Shown piece after piece: positions 47,201 to 59,918 of a DNA stretch of 64,000 nt. The stretch is from the NCBI GenBank assembly GCA_021613535.1, contig CP075495.1:9300001-9364000 (forward strand), read 5' to 3'. How positions within the stretch are numbered: the stretch's first letter is position 1; every line of letters begins with the position of its first letter. The notes under the pieces were generated by a model, which worked only from the letters and a program-made list of their open reading frames with translations, had not been told where the DNA came from and searched no databases. The DNA comes from Adineta vaga. Taxonomy: Eukaryota > Rotifera. The position numbers and the translations under genes are program-made.

Positions 47201-50167
47201 ACAACTTGGTTGGCTTTATTTCTATGGTCCTATAGCGAATAATTTCAATACAGAAAATATAAGTATTGAACGAGAAAATCAAATCAAAGAAGCAATTAGA
47301 AAATTAGAACAAGCCTGTGAATGTGATCCAACATGTGGAATAACCTATTATTATTTAGGAAGATGTTATGCAGCATTAAGAAAACATACAGAAGCTTTTT
47401 ATACATATCGAAATTGTGTAGATAAATTAGATCAAAATGCAGATATCTGGTGTTCTATTGGGTAAGATAGATTTTCTTAAATAAATCTTAGAGATAGAAG
47501 AGTTTATTAATTTATAGAGTTTTGTATCAACATCAAAATCAAACAATGGATGCATTACAAGCATTTGTGTGTGCTATACAAATTGATAATAAACATGCAA
47601 CAGCATGGATGGATTTAGGAATTTTATATGAAACAAGTGGACAAGCACAAGATGCACTTTTTTGTTATAAAAAAGCTATTTTAGATAAAGATGGTAAAAA
47701 TCTTTCTTGATTACATGACTTGTTCTTTATGGAGTACTATATATTTTATAGAATCATGGAATCCAGAATTAATCAATCGTATCAATCAACTTCAATCTTG
47801 CCTTGCTCAAATACCTGAAGGTGCCATTGGAAAACAGTAAGTGATTTATTGATAGATCGTTACATGTTTTCCTCTTTTTCATTTTCAAATACTTTATAGA
47901 CCTCGTGGTCCATTACCTAAAGTTGAAGAAGCTTTTACATTACCTATTCCAGTTGAATTAACAGCAAAGCAACAACAAATAGCAACTGCTTCATCAACGA
48001 ATACTTCTCTTCCAACATCGTCTGGAGCAAACATATCTAATCAACAATATCTATCAGCAGCAGCAACAGTGGCAGCAACAGTGAAACACCAAGTGCTTCT
48101 CTTCCCCCACCACCGCCTCCTCCTCCTCTTCTTCCTCCTCCTCCAACATCCACTCTGACTTGTATATTTTAATTAAATTTTTATATTCTTGCATTAATTC
48201 TTTCATCTTCTTATTTCTAGTTAATTCAAAACCACCTATTGATGTCATACGTATTGATAAACGTTTGCTAACAAGTGATCAATCATTGAAATCGAAACGT
48301 ATTAAAATCGAACCAATTTTATCTTTTACAAGCACTACAAGTTCAAATGATTTACAAAAAATCATCAAACATTCATCATCACCTCTTCCACCATTACCTG
48401 TTTCATATTTACCCGATGGTCATGTACCGACACCACCACAAGCTCTAAAAGCAACTACTTCACTTGATCTCAATCCAAGTACACCAAGTGTAATCTTAGA
48501 AACACGACGTGAAGCGACTTCTACACAACTACAACAATATTGTTTATCTCAACCAATTTGTATTGTACGTGGATTATCGAATGTATTGAAACTTGATTTA
48601 GGTTTATTTTCAACAAAAACACTTGTGGAAAGTCAACCTGATCATCCAATTGAAGTACGTTCTCAACGACAACAAGCTATTGATGAAAATTTTGATTTTA
48701 CATCAATGACAATACCATTTAAAAATGTTTGGAAATATCAATCAACACGTTCATATACAACTATAGCTAAATATGCTCAATATCAAGCATATTCGTATCA
48801 TGATATGGTTAAAGATGAATTGAATGATATTAATATTTCATCTCTAAATACCAATAGTGGATTGACAACAAATTCCAATATGATTATGACTAATGGTACA
48901 TCGAAAAAAATTACAAATAAATTATCAAGTTAGTTTTAAATATTTCATAATAAGCTTTTTCTTATTTACTTTCATTTTTAGCTAATAATTCTTCTATATC
49001 AGCAATTCGTACAATTAAATCGGGAACAAATGTTGATTTGTCTGATGAACGTAAATGGGCAGCTCAATTATCTGAACTAACAAAACTACCATTATTTATG
49101 CGAGTTGTCTCTGCTGGTAACCTTCTCTCACATGTTGGCTATACTATCTTAGGAATGAATAGTGTACAATTATATATGAAAGTACCTGGATCGCGCGCAC
49201 CGGGTCATCAAGAAAATAATTGTTTTTGTGCTATTAATATTAATATTGGTCCTGGAGATTGTGAATGGTTTGCTGTAGCTAATGAATATTGGGGCGTTAT
49301 TTATACATTATGTGAAAAGAATGGTGTTGATTTTCTAACAGGATCATGGTGGCCTATATTAGATGATTTGTATGATGCTCAAGTACCTGTTTATCGTTTT
49401 GTACAAAAACCTGGAGATCTTGTTTTTATTAATTCAGGGTAAGATTTCTTCTAATACTAAACTACACTCGAAATAAAATAGTCTAGAAAAGTTACAACTA
49501 AAGATATACTGTAGAATTGATCTATTAAGTGTAAGAATAAAACCAATGTCTTATTCAATATTCATTTTTCTATAGATGCATCTATTGGTTACAATCAATT
49601 GGTTGGTGTAATAATATTTCTTGGAATGTTGGTCCATTAATTTACAGTCAATATTATGCCGCTATTGAACGTTATGAATGGAATCGTTTATGTACATGTA
49701 AATCAATTGTACCAATGGTTCATTTAACATGGAATATAGCACGAAATATTCGTATCAATGATCGTCCTCTATTTGAATTAATTAAATTTATATTACATCA
49801 ATCCTTAAAATATATTCAATTGACATTATCTTATTTAGAACAACAATTTGGTCGTGGTGTTGATGTTCGAAAACAGTTACGAACACTACATGAACCTGCT
49901 CATTATTGTATAACATGTGATTGTGAAGTATTTAATATATTATTTATAACAGAATTAGATCGTAAACATGTTGTACGTTGTGTGGATTGTGCTTTACAAT
50001 ATGATAAACAATTAGAAAATGTCGTTGTCTTATATCAGTATACATTAGAGGATCTTAAAACCGTTTATGATCAATTTCAATTATATCTTCTTCCAACATT
50101 AAATACAACAACAACAACAACAACAGGACTAACAACAACCACAACACGATCAATAACCAATACGTGA
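44224..50167 (+). CDS. KDM6A: UTX/KDM6-family H3K27 demethylase with altered active site
   Basis: Thirteen exons: 44224-44297, 45972-46038, 46085-46196, 46683-46732, 46784-46842, 46898-47461, 47518-47693, 47752-47836, 47900-48019, 48058-48161, 48221-48928, 48982-49438, 49576-50167; about 1,055 residues. The N-terminal TPR array ([54 protein letters not shown]) and a Pro-rich linker are followed by the UTX block [19 protein letters not shown]. The JmjC domain ([19 protein letters not shown]) and the GATA-like zinc module (CITC...CVDC) come last. Family reaction: Fe(II)/2-oxoglutarate removal of methyl from H3K27 in COMPASS-type complexes. Here HxE is intact (49206-49214), but the second iron His is Tyr (49583-49585) and the Thr before the HxE is Ala (49197-49199). 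It is probably inactive, with scaffold roles retained. The 38-nt gap 48020-48057 is either a tiny intron or an indel artefact. Confidence 0.93.
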
Positions 50168-51794
50168 TATTTCTTTCTCTCTCCCTCTCTCTCTCTGTCT
50201 GTCTGTCTGTCTGCATTTCGTTTTTCCTGTCTGTGTTATTTATTATATTCTACTGTTCGTGTTTTTTTTGTTTGTTTGTTTGTTCGATTATTGTCTCTTG
50301 CACATACATACACACACACACACAAACATAAACAGACTAGAGAAAAAAATATACATATATATACATATATATACATAGCAATTGTGTTGTATTCTCGATT
50401 TTAACGAGATATTGTTGTTTGTTTTGTATAAATATAACTCTTTTGATAAATATATAAGTTTTCTGTCTGTATAGATATTCGTTCATCATTGACAAATTCA
50501 AATGATGAAATTTGATTGAAATAAATATATCATTCAGGGTTGCATTCATTCCTTTCGACTATTGAGTTATTAGCTGGTAAAATTATCGAATTAGAGGCTT
50601 ATCTGATGAAATTAAATAGAACAAGTTCAGTGAGCATCTCAATTATGGTTCGACGAAAAAAAAGCCAAAAGAAGAAAAAAGTGATTTGTATGACCCTATT
50701 TTAAATATATACATATACATATACATATATAGAGTGAACCTTCTAGCGATCAAAGGTTGCTCTCTCTTTTTCATTTCGTATCTGTACGTGAGTATATACA
50801 TACATACATATATATGTCTGAGTCTCAAAGTCGATTATGATAGCGAAGAAAAAAAAATGAGAAAGAAAGAGAGAAAAAAATCACTTCATGATATACGTTG
50901 TTTTCTATTATGTATAACTATTATTATAGACTGAAGGTTTACTTAATAGGTAAAACATAATTATCGTCTTCTTTGATTATTCATCACCATTACTATCGCC
51001 CGTTTTCTTTTTATTTGATATTTATTACTATTCATATTCTTTGCTCTCTTTGACCTTTCTCTCTCTATCTTTCTTTTACTTGATGTTATGAGTGTTCGTC
51101 TTCATTTAGTCATTACTATTATGATTCTTTCGTCGATTTTCAATGATTTATTAGAAGACAAATATCTAATAGAAATGCCATTTTAATTGTTACTTTGTTT
51201 TTTTTGTTGGCCTTCATTCTCTCCCGCTCCCTCGTTTTCTTTTGATTTCTATTATGTATTGTTATCTTTTGTAGAGATTCATAATAGAACAAATTAGGTT
51301 TTTGATTCTTTTCTTATCAAAATTGTATCTGATCTTATTCAATATTATCATAATCTATTTATGGAACGAGACAAGCAAAACCTTTGAGATCTTCACACGT
51401 TTATATTTTCTGTCATTTTCTGCTTCTATCGTCTACAACTACAAATGAAACTTTACACATTATAGAAGGCAACAGGAAACAGAAGACACAACAACGGCCT
51501 ACACAAGAGAGAAGAAAGAAGAGAGAAGAGAAGAAAGAGAAAGCAAGAAAAGAGCGAACGAACAATCGACTCAATCGATAGAGTACGAGAGCAAAAAGCA
51601 GGTCATCTCTTTCCCTAGTGTTTTAACTCGGTTGTCATCAATTTCAACTCGTGTACTTTGCTGTCTGTGTTAGTCACCATACGTTTTACTACTTGTCTTT
51701 TACATATGCGAACATCTATGGCATTCAAAAATATTAATTAATCAACAGTTATCATATAGACGTTCAAGAAGAAGAAAAAAAAGGATCTATTTCA
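50168..51794. other. Intergenic, 1.6 kb
   Basis: Starts with the UTX 3' UTR (CT and GTCT runs at 50174-50213, CA run at 50308-50322), then TA/ATAC-rich sequence near 50345-50373 and 50705-50730. The right part is the nuclear receptor promoter/5' UTR. No coding frame with domain content. Confidence 0.45.
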
Positions 51795-54700
51795 ATGGGA
51801 AGAAAATCTGATCTTACTAATGAAGATGATGAAGAAGTTGCTCATCAATCACCGTCCGGTCTAGTACGATTGACAACAAATACTACGAAACCTGAATTAC
51901 AGCATAATCATCATCATCATCATCACCACCATCATCGAACTTGTGATGAGAACCGATTACATGATGATGGCAACGATTTATTAATTCATGATACAATATT
52001 ACCACATCGAAAACGTGTTCGAAAAGATACATTACAATATCTTCAACCTCAACAATCGACAACATCTTCAGAAATATTAGATGTAAGTTTATTTCATTTT
52101 TATTTATTCGTTTACATGTTAAAAAATTCAATTAGCTCTATTGAGAGAAGAAAAAAAAAGTCTTTCAGAATTGTTGATCGCTTTTTCCCCCCATTTCTTG
52201 CCAATTTCCTTCTAACACGCTTGTAAGGTTAACCTTGAACGCATGTAGTATGTGACAGTAATGTCTCGAGAGGAAGTATGAGTATGTAGAATCAGAGGAA
52301 AAAAAGGAATAAAATGGCAAGGACGATAGACGAGATGTGAGGGCGACGGCCTTCGACAGTGAAGGTCGACAAAACATTGACGGCGACCTTGTTGCAACAA
52401 CTATTACGTCTGACTCATGTCATATGGATTATATAGAAAATGAGAAGAAGAAAAAAACCGAAAGAATATTGTGTCGAAGGTGAACAACTCTATTTCTAAT
52501 ATACAATACAGGTGAATATTCTTTGCTATACGAACGAAAAAAGAAAGCGACGAATCTGTTCGCCGACTGACGAAGGACTTGACAGTAAATAAACATAATC
52601 GATAATGATTTTCTCCTTGAAAATATCTTCTGAATAGTGATATTATTCTCAATAATACGAAACGATTCTATTAATCGAATGTCACAAAAACAGATTTTCT
52701 TTCAAGGTTTCTTGTTCTATTGATAAATATGAAGAATAACAAAATTTGACTTTGAAGTTAACTTCGAACAAAAAGGAGAGATAATACTTTGATGTTAGAG
52801 TGCAATCAGTCCAAAATATTATTGTATACCTACGTCAATAAAGATTTTTATTTGTTAATACAGTAAAACGATGACCTACAAGAAATCATAGAAATTGTTA
52901 CCTGTACATGTACAATTGAAATTTCATACTGAAGAACATGTTCTTCCTTCTCCTTTTTATTTGACATGCTGGAAAATTGAACTTTCAGAACGAATATAAA
53001 TATATATATTGTAATGATTCGTTTGATGATTATAGGATGAAAATAGTCATCGTCATAATTCAAACAATGGTGAAATTGATACATTATGTTCAACAGATGC
53101 GGTTAAAATACCTACATTTTATCAACAAAATCAATTAGCAGCTGCAGCTAATGGTCTTCTAAGTCTTTCGAGTTAGTTGAAAATTTCGAAATCAAAACAA
53201 AAAAAAGCATTTTATTTTTCTCGTCCACAGATTCTCTATTAATTAATAACGAAGATAATCACAATGAATGCCAGTCAAATTCAATAATAAACGATGGAAC
53301 AGCGAATGGAACTATGTCTTTAATATGCGGCGTTTGTCAAGATCGAGCATCAGGAAAGCATTATGGTGTCTTGTCATGTGAAGTAATATACAAAAATCAA
53401 TCTAATTTGTAAAATTTTCAAAATTCTATTTGATTTAGGGTTGTAAAGGATTTTTTAAACGAAGTATCCGTAAACAAGTATTATACACATGTCTTGGAAC
53501 GAAAGAATGTCCAATAAATAAATTTATGCGAAATAGGTAGATTAAGCAATGAAAGTGATTTTGAAATTTTACTTTTTCAATTCAAATTTAGATGTCAATA
53601 TTGTCGATTACAAAAATGCCTTCAAGTTGGAATGCGTATTGAAGCTGTTCAAAATGAACGACGACCTTCAACAACGAATACAAATAAACATGATCTAATG
53701 ATAAATAGTATTCATAATCAAAGATTACGAAAACAAAATGATCCATCATCACTGACTACAGTAAAAATAAAGTCGAATTTAATCTTTCATTTCTATTTGT
53801 TTTCAGTTAATTACTTCATCTTCGAATGGAATCTATCCTTTAACGTCATTATTAGCTAATTTAACAAACAATCGAGATAATTCACTTCAAATGACCTCCA
53901 ATGATCACAAAAATCAACAACAACAACAACAACAACAACAACAAAGTACTCTTCATAGTATTCTTACATCTACATCACGAGTTAAATCGCCCCCATTATC
54001 ATCAGGTATCAATAATTCATAAACTTTTGTTCATAATCTTTCTATTGAAATGAATATTTTCAGCAACATTTCTCTCACCACCATCATCTTCATCGTCGTC
54101 GTCATCATCATCATCATCATCATCAAGTACAACAACTAGTCTTCGTATTGATTGTAATATCAAAACGGAAACAATGGATACAAGTACAACAAAAAATCAA
54201 AATCAACAACAAACATTAGCAATATCAAGAGCATTTGATAATTTAGCAAAAGCTGCATCACATGTACGATATCCTTAGTTTTGTTTATTGTTTCGAATCT
54301 AATATATATTTTTCAACATATAGTCTCGATCGAATAGTACACCTAATCCACTTTCTCTTGCCCAACAACAACATTTATTTACTGAAAAACGTTATTGGGA
54401 ACAAGTTGAACGTATACATTTTTTTTTATTTGGAATTTTTCTTCTAGTTCTCTTTCTTTTGTTTTATTCAGGTCCATTAGTTACTGATAAATCAAGTAAA
54501 TTTATAATAACACCTCCGACCAATCATGATTTTCAAGATGCTCAATTGTTATTACCAACAAATAGTTTTATATGTGAATCAGCATCACGAATTCTTTTTC
54601 AATCAATTGATTGGGTTAAAAACAATGCATGTTTTCAAACACTAGAGTAATCGATGTCTTTTTTTCGTACTTCAATGATAAATTTCAGGTTCCATTTTTT

Positions 54701-55490
54701 GTTGTTGTCTATAGATCACAAATACAAATTATTCTTTTACAAAGTCATTGGTTACCTTTATTCATTTTAAGTTTATTACAATGTTCATCAACGATTAATT
54801 TAACTAATATTCTCACGACTTTACTTGCTAGTAAATATCTTTATGATTTCATTTGATATTTCTAAATGAGTTTGTTTTAGAAAAATTAGTTAATAATGAA
54901 ACGAATAAATGGTTAGAATTACGTCGTATTCAATCACTTCTCTATGAATTCGATCGTTTACATATAACTGATATTGAATATGCATATTTAAAATTAATAT
55001 CCGTTTTAAATCCTAGTAATAATACCGGTACGTTAATTTTCTTTCTCATTTTATCGTAATATATATTCAATGTATTTAGAGTGTATTTCATCCTATGATC
55101 AAATTGATGCATATCAAACGTTAACATATAAAGAATTACGTGATCATATTAATGATCGAATTATTTCAACATCTTATGAAGAATATGGTGGTGATAGTGA
55201 ACGTTTAGGTCGACTTTTATTAAAATTACCATTATTAGCTGAACTTGATATTAGTATTATTGAAGAAATCTTCTTTGTCGGATTGATCGGTAAAACACTT
55301 TGATTATATATGTTTTTTTTATTATGTTTTTGTACGTTTAGGTTCAGTACAAATTCATAAAATCATTCCGTGTATTCTTAAAATGAGTGTTACATCATCA
55401 TCGTCGAAACAACTTCTATCATCACCATTAATTAAATGTGAAAAGAGTGAACAACCACCACAACAATCACTTGTCTCGTCATCATTGTAA
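51795..55490 (+). CDS. NR2C: Nuclear receptor of the NR2C (TR2/TR4) type
   Basis: Thirteen exons: 51795-52082, 53036-53171, 53231-53382, 53439-53536, 53592-53760, 53807-54005, 54064-54263, 54324-54411, 54472-54646, 54715-54830, 54881-55027, 55080-55289, 55342-55490; 708 residues, all phases agree. The N-terminal A/B region has an acidic stretch, a ten-His run and poly-Ala. The DNA-binding domain has both zinc fingers ([15 protein letters not shown]-box [25 protein letters not shown]) and ends EAVQNERRP, like the TR2/TR4 extension. A long hinge has poly-Gln and poly-Ser. The ligand-binding domain starts [15 protein letters not shown], and includes [12 protein letters not shown] and ends [19 protein letters not shown]...VGLIG...IIPCILKM, the specific TR2/TR4 finish. 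Family role: nuclear transcription factor on AGGTCA direct repeats, largely repressive. Intron 1 is 953 bp and has a palindromic half-site pair. Confidence 0.92.
52225..52236. promoter_or_regulatory. Perfect 12-bp palindrome (AAGGTTAACCTT) in NR2C intron 1
   Basis: Two AGGTTA half-sites abut head to head, followed by GAAC so that an extended AACCTTGAA is also present. These are one base from the AGGTCA nuclear-receptor half-site. Possible autoregulatory element; chance is not excluded for a 12-mer. Confidence 0.25.
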
Positions 55491-56940
55491 AGAAACAAAT
55501 TTACTATCCGGTGTTCACACTGTTCTTTCTAAATTCTTTTCTTGTTTCTATGACTATCTTCTCAAAATTTGTGTGCGTGCATGTGTGTGTGTGTTTATCC
55601 CTGTATTTATTATTATAGTTTATTTTTTTTTAATGATGTCTTTTTGCCTTTTGTTTTCTCGTTTTTTTTTCAAATGGCTGACCGGTGCAGTCATTGCGCG
55701 TGTATGTGTGTGCGTGTGTGTGCTTTTATTGTTGTCAGTAACACACGATTGAGGAACTATATCTCAGGCAATTAATGAACCTCATCAAATTATATTTGAT
55801 AATTCTGATTTCAGTATAATAGATTGCTAATTATTAGAAAAGATTCGACTTATTTATATAAGAATTTGAATCAAAGAGAGAAAACGTCGATACTGTTTTT
55901 TTCTGATCTTGTAAAAAACGATGATATTTAAATGCATAGTAATTGCGACAATCAGACGAACAAGGATACAAAAAATTGAAGTGTTTTGTGATCGATAACA
56001 TGAGGTTGTCTTATTTAATCTCGGTAGAACTCTTTTTACTACAAGACTATTCGATATCAAAGACGAACACAAAATCATGCGATAAGAAGCCGTGAAAAAA
56101 AAACAATATGTTCAGAAATTGTCTTTGTTAATCACATATCAGATAGTATATAAACGATATTGATACCGATTATAATTATTGACAACGTTTTGCTTCACTT
56201 ATATCATGATATATTTCTAAGAAGCTAGACTTTCTGAAGGTCTACTCAATGTTTTCTTTATATACATATATGACAGGCTTGATCTTCTATCGATTAAGAA
56301 CCCTGTTGTAAACAGGATTTTTGTTATTTTTAAATATCAATGACGTCAACAGCACATATGTCAGTTACATACGTTGTCTATCGTGAACCTTTATTTGTTC
56401 GAGATTCTAATAATATGCACTTTATTCATCTAGAAATAGATTTTAAGAAAATATGAACTTTGCATAGCGATCATCTTTCAAATTTGATCGGATTGTAAAT
56501 GATATTTTAATTAATGTTCTAATTCAGATATGAAATTTTGTCATTACCATTTTCTATCGATCAATTGTTTGAGTTTACTATAAAGTAAAACTCCTTTATG
56601 AAACATGGATTCTTCAAAAAAAAGATTTTCACTATCTAGAGAAGATCACAATGAGAGATTATTGATTATTTTGTTGACGGTTTTTTGTTCCGTGAAACGA
56701 ATGTCATTCACATACTTATCTGGACTAGTCAGATGTAAAGAAATTAGATATCATGTTTCCGACATAGGATAATGTTATTACCTATGACTATGCATACTTT
56801 CAAATAACTTTAGACGAATAGAAACCAGGTGTATTTTTGCGAATCATCAGAATTTTTACATTCAAAATGACAAAAGCAGATGAAATAGTCACATATAAAT
56901 AAGTAATAGTTCGCTCATTTTTCTATACAATATACTTATA
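55491..56940. other. Intergenic, 1.45 kb
   Basis: NR2C 3' UTR (TG runs near 55568-55592 and 55701-55722) followed by AT-rich spacer before the GPCR. A TATA-like agtcacatataaataag lies at about 56888-56904, roughly 40-50 bp before the GPCR ATG. No coding frame seen. Confidence 0.4.
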
Positions 56941-57939
56941 ATGCAGTATAGTATTGTTGGTTTAATATTTTTGGTAAATTTTCAACTGTGGTCATTTCTA
57001 TGTGCTCTTTACGTACTTTTTCATTGCATTAAAAATAAGAATATATTACGATGTTTACCAAATCATATAATTATTTGTCTGTTGGCTGTTTCGACTTGGA
57101 TGATCAGCTTGGATTTAGTTAGTACAGAATTTGTTTATTGGAATGATTTTGTTCCTATTCAAACACAAGCAGCATGTCGTTTTTATAATATTTCATTCTT
57201 TAGTGTAGCAACACTCAACCGAATGTTCATGGCATTCATGTCTATTGAACGACATTTTCTCGTCTTTCGTCATCAAATCTATCGAAGACGTCGTTTAAAA
57301 TATATTCTTCATTATTTTCCAATTCTATTACTTGTTTTATGGTCATTTACATATTCAATTGTTACCGATGTCTTTCTAACATGTCCACAGCAACGTTTTC
57401 GTTATACACGTTTTCTCTGTGGTTATACATGTTCTTTACTAATGAAACAAGCATCACTAATTTACATATGGGTTCAAGTATTTTTTCCAACTCTTGTAAC
57501 AACCGTAGCATGTATACTTCTACCAATTAGATTTATGTTTCAAAAGAAAACTTTACAGCGTTTACAATGGCGTCGAGCTCGAAAGATGATTATACAAATG
57601 ACTGTTATTGCCATAACATATACTATATCTTGGATACCTTATACAGTAATTATTCATTTAGCTTCAGCTGAGTTACTTTCTCTCGGTAGTGATCCTATTG
57701 CATCATTTATGATTTTTCTTCCTTATATTCCATCATTATTAACACCATTTATTTGTCTTTATACAATATCAGAAAGATTAAAATTTAATACAATGAAACA
57801 AATAATATATTTTTGTTTTCCACATCGAAAAAATGTTGTTCACGTACGAACAACAGTAATTATACCAAATCAAAATCATACAGCAAATCTTGCGAATACG
57901 AATCTAGTAAACAAACGCCCTACATTAACCAAAAGTTAA
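56941..57939 (+). CDS. Orphan rhodopsin-family GPCR, intronless
   Basis: A single 332-codon exon with seven hydrophobic segments. TM1 is IVGLIFLVNFQLWSFLCALY and TM2 is HIIICLLAVSTWMISLDLV. The TM3 start has the conserved Cys (AACRFYNISFFSVATLNRMF) ending in the DRY position as ERH. TM4 carries a Trp (LLLVLWSFTYSIV). The second extracellular loop has a Cys (FLCGYTC). TM5-TM6 are joined by a short basic loop, and TM6 has WIPYTVII (the CWxP position). TM7 (IPSLLTPFICLYTI) has TPFxxLYT in place of NPxxY. The Cys-tail CFPHRK gives a likely palmitoylation/helix-8 site. The pattern fits the large set of lineage-expanded, peptide-receptor-like GPCRs in rotifers. Ligand unknown. The start at 56941 is the first ATG after an in-frame gap and begins directly at TM1. 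Confidence 0.85.
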   Translation: MQYSIVGLIFLVNFQLWSFLCALYVLFHCIKNKNILRCLPNHIIICLLAVSTWMISLDLVSTEFVYWNDFVPIQTQAACRFYNISFFSVATLNRMFMAFMSIERHFLVFRHQIYRRRRLKYILHYFPILLLVLWSFTYSIVTDVFLTCPQQRFRYTRFLCGYTCSLLMKQASLIYIWVQVFFPTLVTTVACILLPIRFMFQKKTLQRLQWRRARKMIIQMTVIAITYTISWIPYTVIIHLASAELLSLGSDPIASFMIFLPYIPSLLTPFICLYTISERLKFNTMKQIIYFCFPHRKNVVHVRTTVIIPNQNHTANLANTNLVNKRPTLTKS

Positions 57940-59049
57940 TCTTTCTGTTTCTTCTTCTCATTTTAAAATTGCTTTGTACATATAATCAATTACTATTTGT
58001 AGTTAATCAAAAAAATAAAGAAATTGATGTTATGTTAAATTAGATGCCTGTTTCGAAGGAATACTTTTCTCGCTATGAGAATGTGATCGCAGTCTGTATC
58101 TGACAGGAGAGTATTTGATAACATTATGATAATGATTTTTTCAAGGAAAATTGAATTTCAATTTTTGCTCTTGACATATCTGATGATTAGACACGATTAG
58201 TTTCATATTGATTGTCGATTTCATCTAATCAATGGAAAAGCTTGATATGCCCTGAAGTTGATACACTCATCATATTTACTTTCTTATCATTTATCTCTTC
58301 TTATACACACATCTATTGTATACACAGTCATTGTATACAATGAGTGATTGATGATAGTCTGATGTTTATGTATGTTTTTAGCGTTCGTCTTAACACATTT
58401 TTCTATCTTATACATTTATATCTAATCAAACGTTCTGATGGTCTGTAAAATCGTATATTTAATATAAATGAGAGCAAGAAATTCCGGATATTGTTAATCG
58501 ATAATCTTTTCCTTTTCAAAGCACTTAATAAAATAAAGTTTATATATGAATGTAAAATGACAAAAGGAATATTGATTCAATTATCAAGATTGATGATATT
58601 CATCAACTAATCTTATGTATATTTTTCTTTATTCAAAAATGTTTATAAAAAGAAAGAAACTGCCTGAGGAATAATTAGCAATTGAAGAGAAGTATTGTCT
58701 ATACTCTATCGATCATTGAATGCACCAATAATATCAACAACGGCTAACATCGTTGACTTTCTTAGACATAGATTTCAAATATATATATCTGCCGTTGCTA
58801 CTAACGACTTTCTCTCTTTCCTTCGTCCGCTGTTTCTCTTTCTTTTCGTACTAGAAGAAGAGCAGAGAATTCGCTAGTCGGTCATTCTAAACAAAGCTGA
58901 ATTTTCCTCTTCTCTCTTCTCTTCACGTTCTCTCGTTTTCTTTCTTTCGTGTCCGATTCATTGTATTGGAAAGAAGAGCAAACAACGGTCGTCATTTCAT
59001 TTCTTCTCTATTCATTTGAAATCATTCTTCTTTCTTCAAATATCAACTA
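57940..59049. other. Intergenic, 1.1 kb
   Basis: AT-rich spacer between two plus-strand genes. Its last 200 bp are pyrimidine-rich (TCTT/CTTT) and are the 5' UTR/promoter of the next gene. No coding frame with support. Confidence 0.4.
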
Positions 59050-59707
59050 ATGGCAGCACCAACTGGACCTACATTTTACAGTTCTACTGTCAATCGTATG
59101 TATTCTTAGTTATTTTTTTCGTCTTGATATTTTCTAAATTGACCAAACAAACTATTTCTATTAGGAATGGGTGATTCTAATATACCTGGTCAAGTCATAA
59201 ATACTAAGGTTTCAATGGGAACACCATGTCCAATTATGTTCTCTTATGTTCATGGAGTTGGATGGAATGCCGTGGTATGTAACGATAAAATTGTATTATT
59301 GAATTCGAAACTGAATTGTTTGCTATTTTTCCTAATAGCTTGTGGGTTTATTATCTTGTATACTTGCACTAGTTTTTCTTCTTACATGCCTTTATTATGT
59401 GGCTTTTCGTCGTCGTTATAAGAAGGATATTTTCGATAATTCTGCACCAGTTGTAATTGTTGATAAAGCAGCAGCTGCATCAATTCCAGTAACATGTGCA
59501 TCGCAAACGATGTCAACAACGTTCATCAATGAACCAGGTAAAGAAACAAAGATTAACACCTATTCAGAACAAGCAAGTGGACCTATGCCTGCTGGAGATT
59601 TCGTTGTTGGTATGCCTGCAGTTGGCAATGGACATACCAACGGACTTTTGGCTAATGGTAATACTGATGCAAGTGAACTTCGTTTACTTCAACATGAACA
59701 TCATTAA
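59050..59707 (+). CDS. Unrecognised single-pass membrane protein, 174 residues
   Basis: Three exons, 59050-59095, 59165-59274 and 59339-59707, with phases 1 and 0. The N-terminal ~52 residues are polar with no signal peptide (MAAPTGPTFYSSTVN; TPCPIMFSYVHGVGWNAV). One strong membrane segment follows (LVGLLSCILALVFLLTCLYY), then a stop-transfer basic patch (FRRRYKK). The ~100-residue cytoplasmic part is Ala/Val/Thr- and Gly/Asn-rich, ending in LRLLQHEHH. Orientation N-out/C-in is inferred from the basic patch. A polyadenylation signal lies 206 bp after the stop. I do not recognise the family; the size and layout are those of small adaptor or signalling membrane proteins. Confidence 0.7.
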
Positions 59708-59912
59708 AAACGTCATCGAATCAAAGTATTTACACATTTAGGCAGTCTTTTTTTTCTTGGTATTGTTATTGTTGTTTATGTTTTGTGTATCTGTTACGTT
59801 TGTTCAAATAATGAATGAATACATCAAATAATTCTCTTTATTTCTCTTTATATGTGCGTGTGTATCTGTAATCGAATATTTGTGCTTTTCTGTTATGTGT
59901 TTATCTGAAAAG

Positions 59913-59918
59913 AATAAA
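59913..59918 (+). promoter_or_regulatory. Polyadenylation signal (AATAAA), 174-residue membrane protein gene
   Basis: Canonical hexamer 206 bp after the stop codon, after a T/G-rich 3' UTR. Positional evidence only. Confidence 0.45.
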
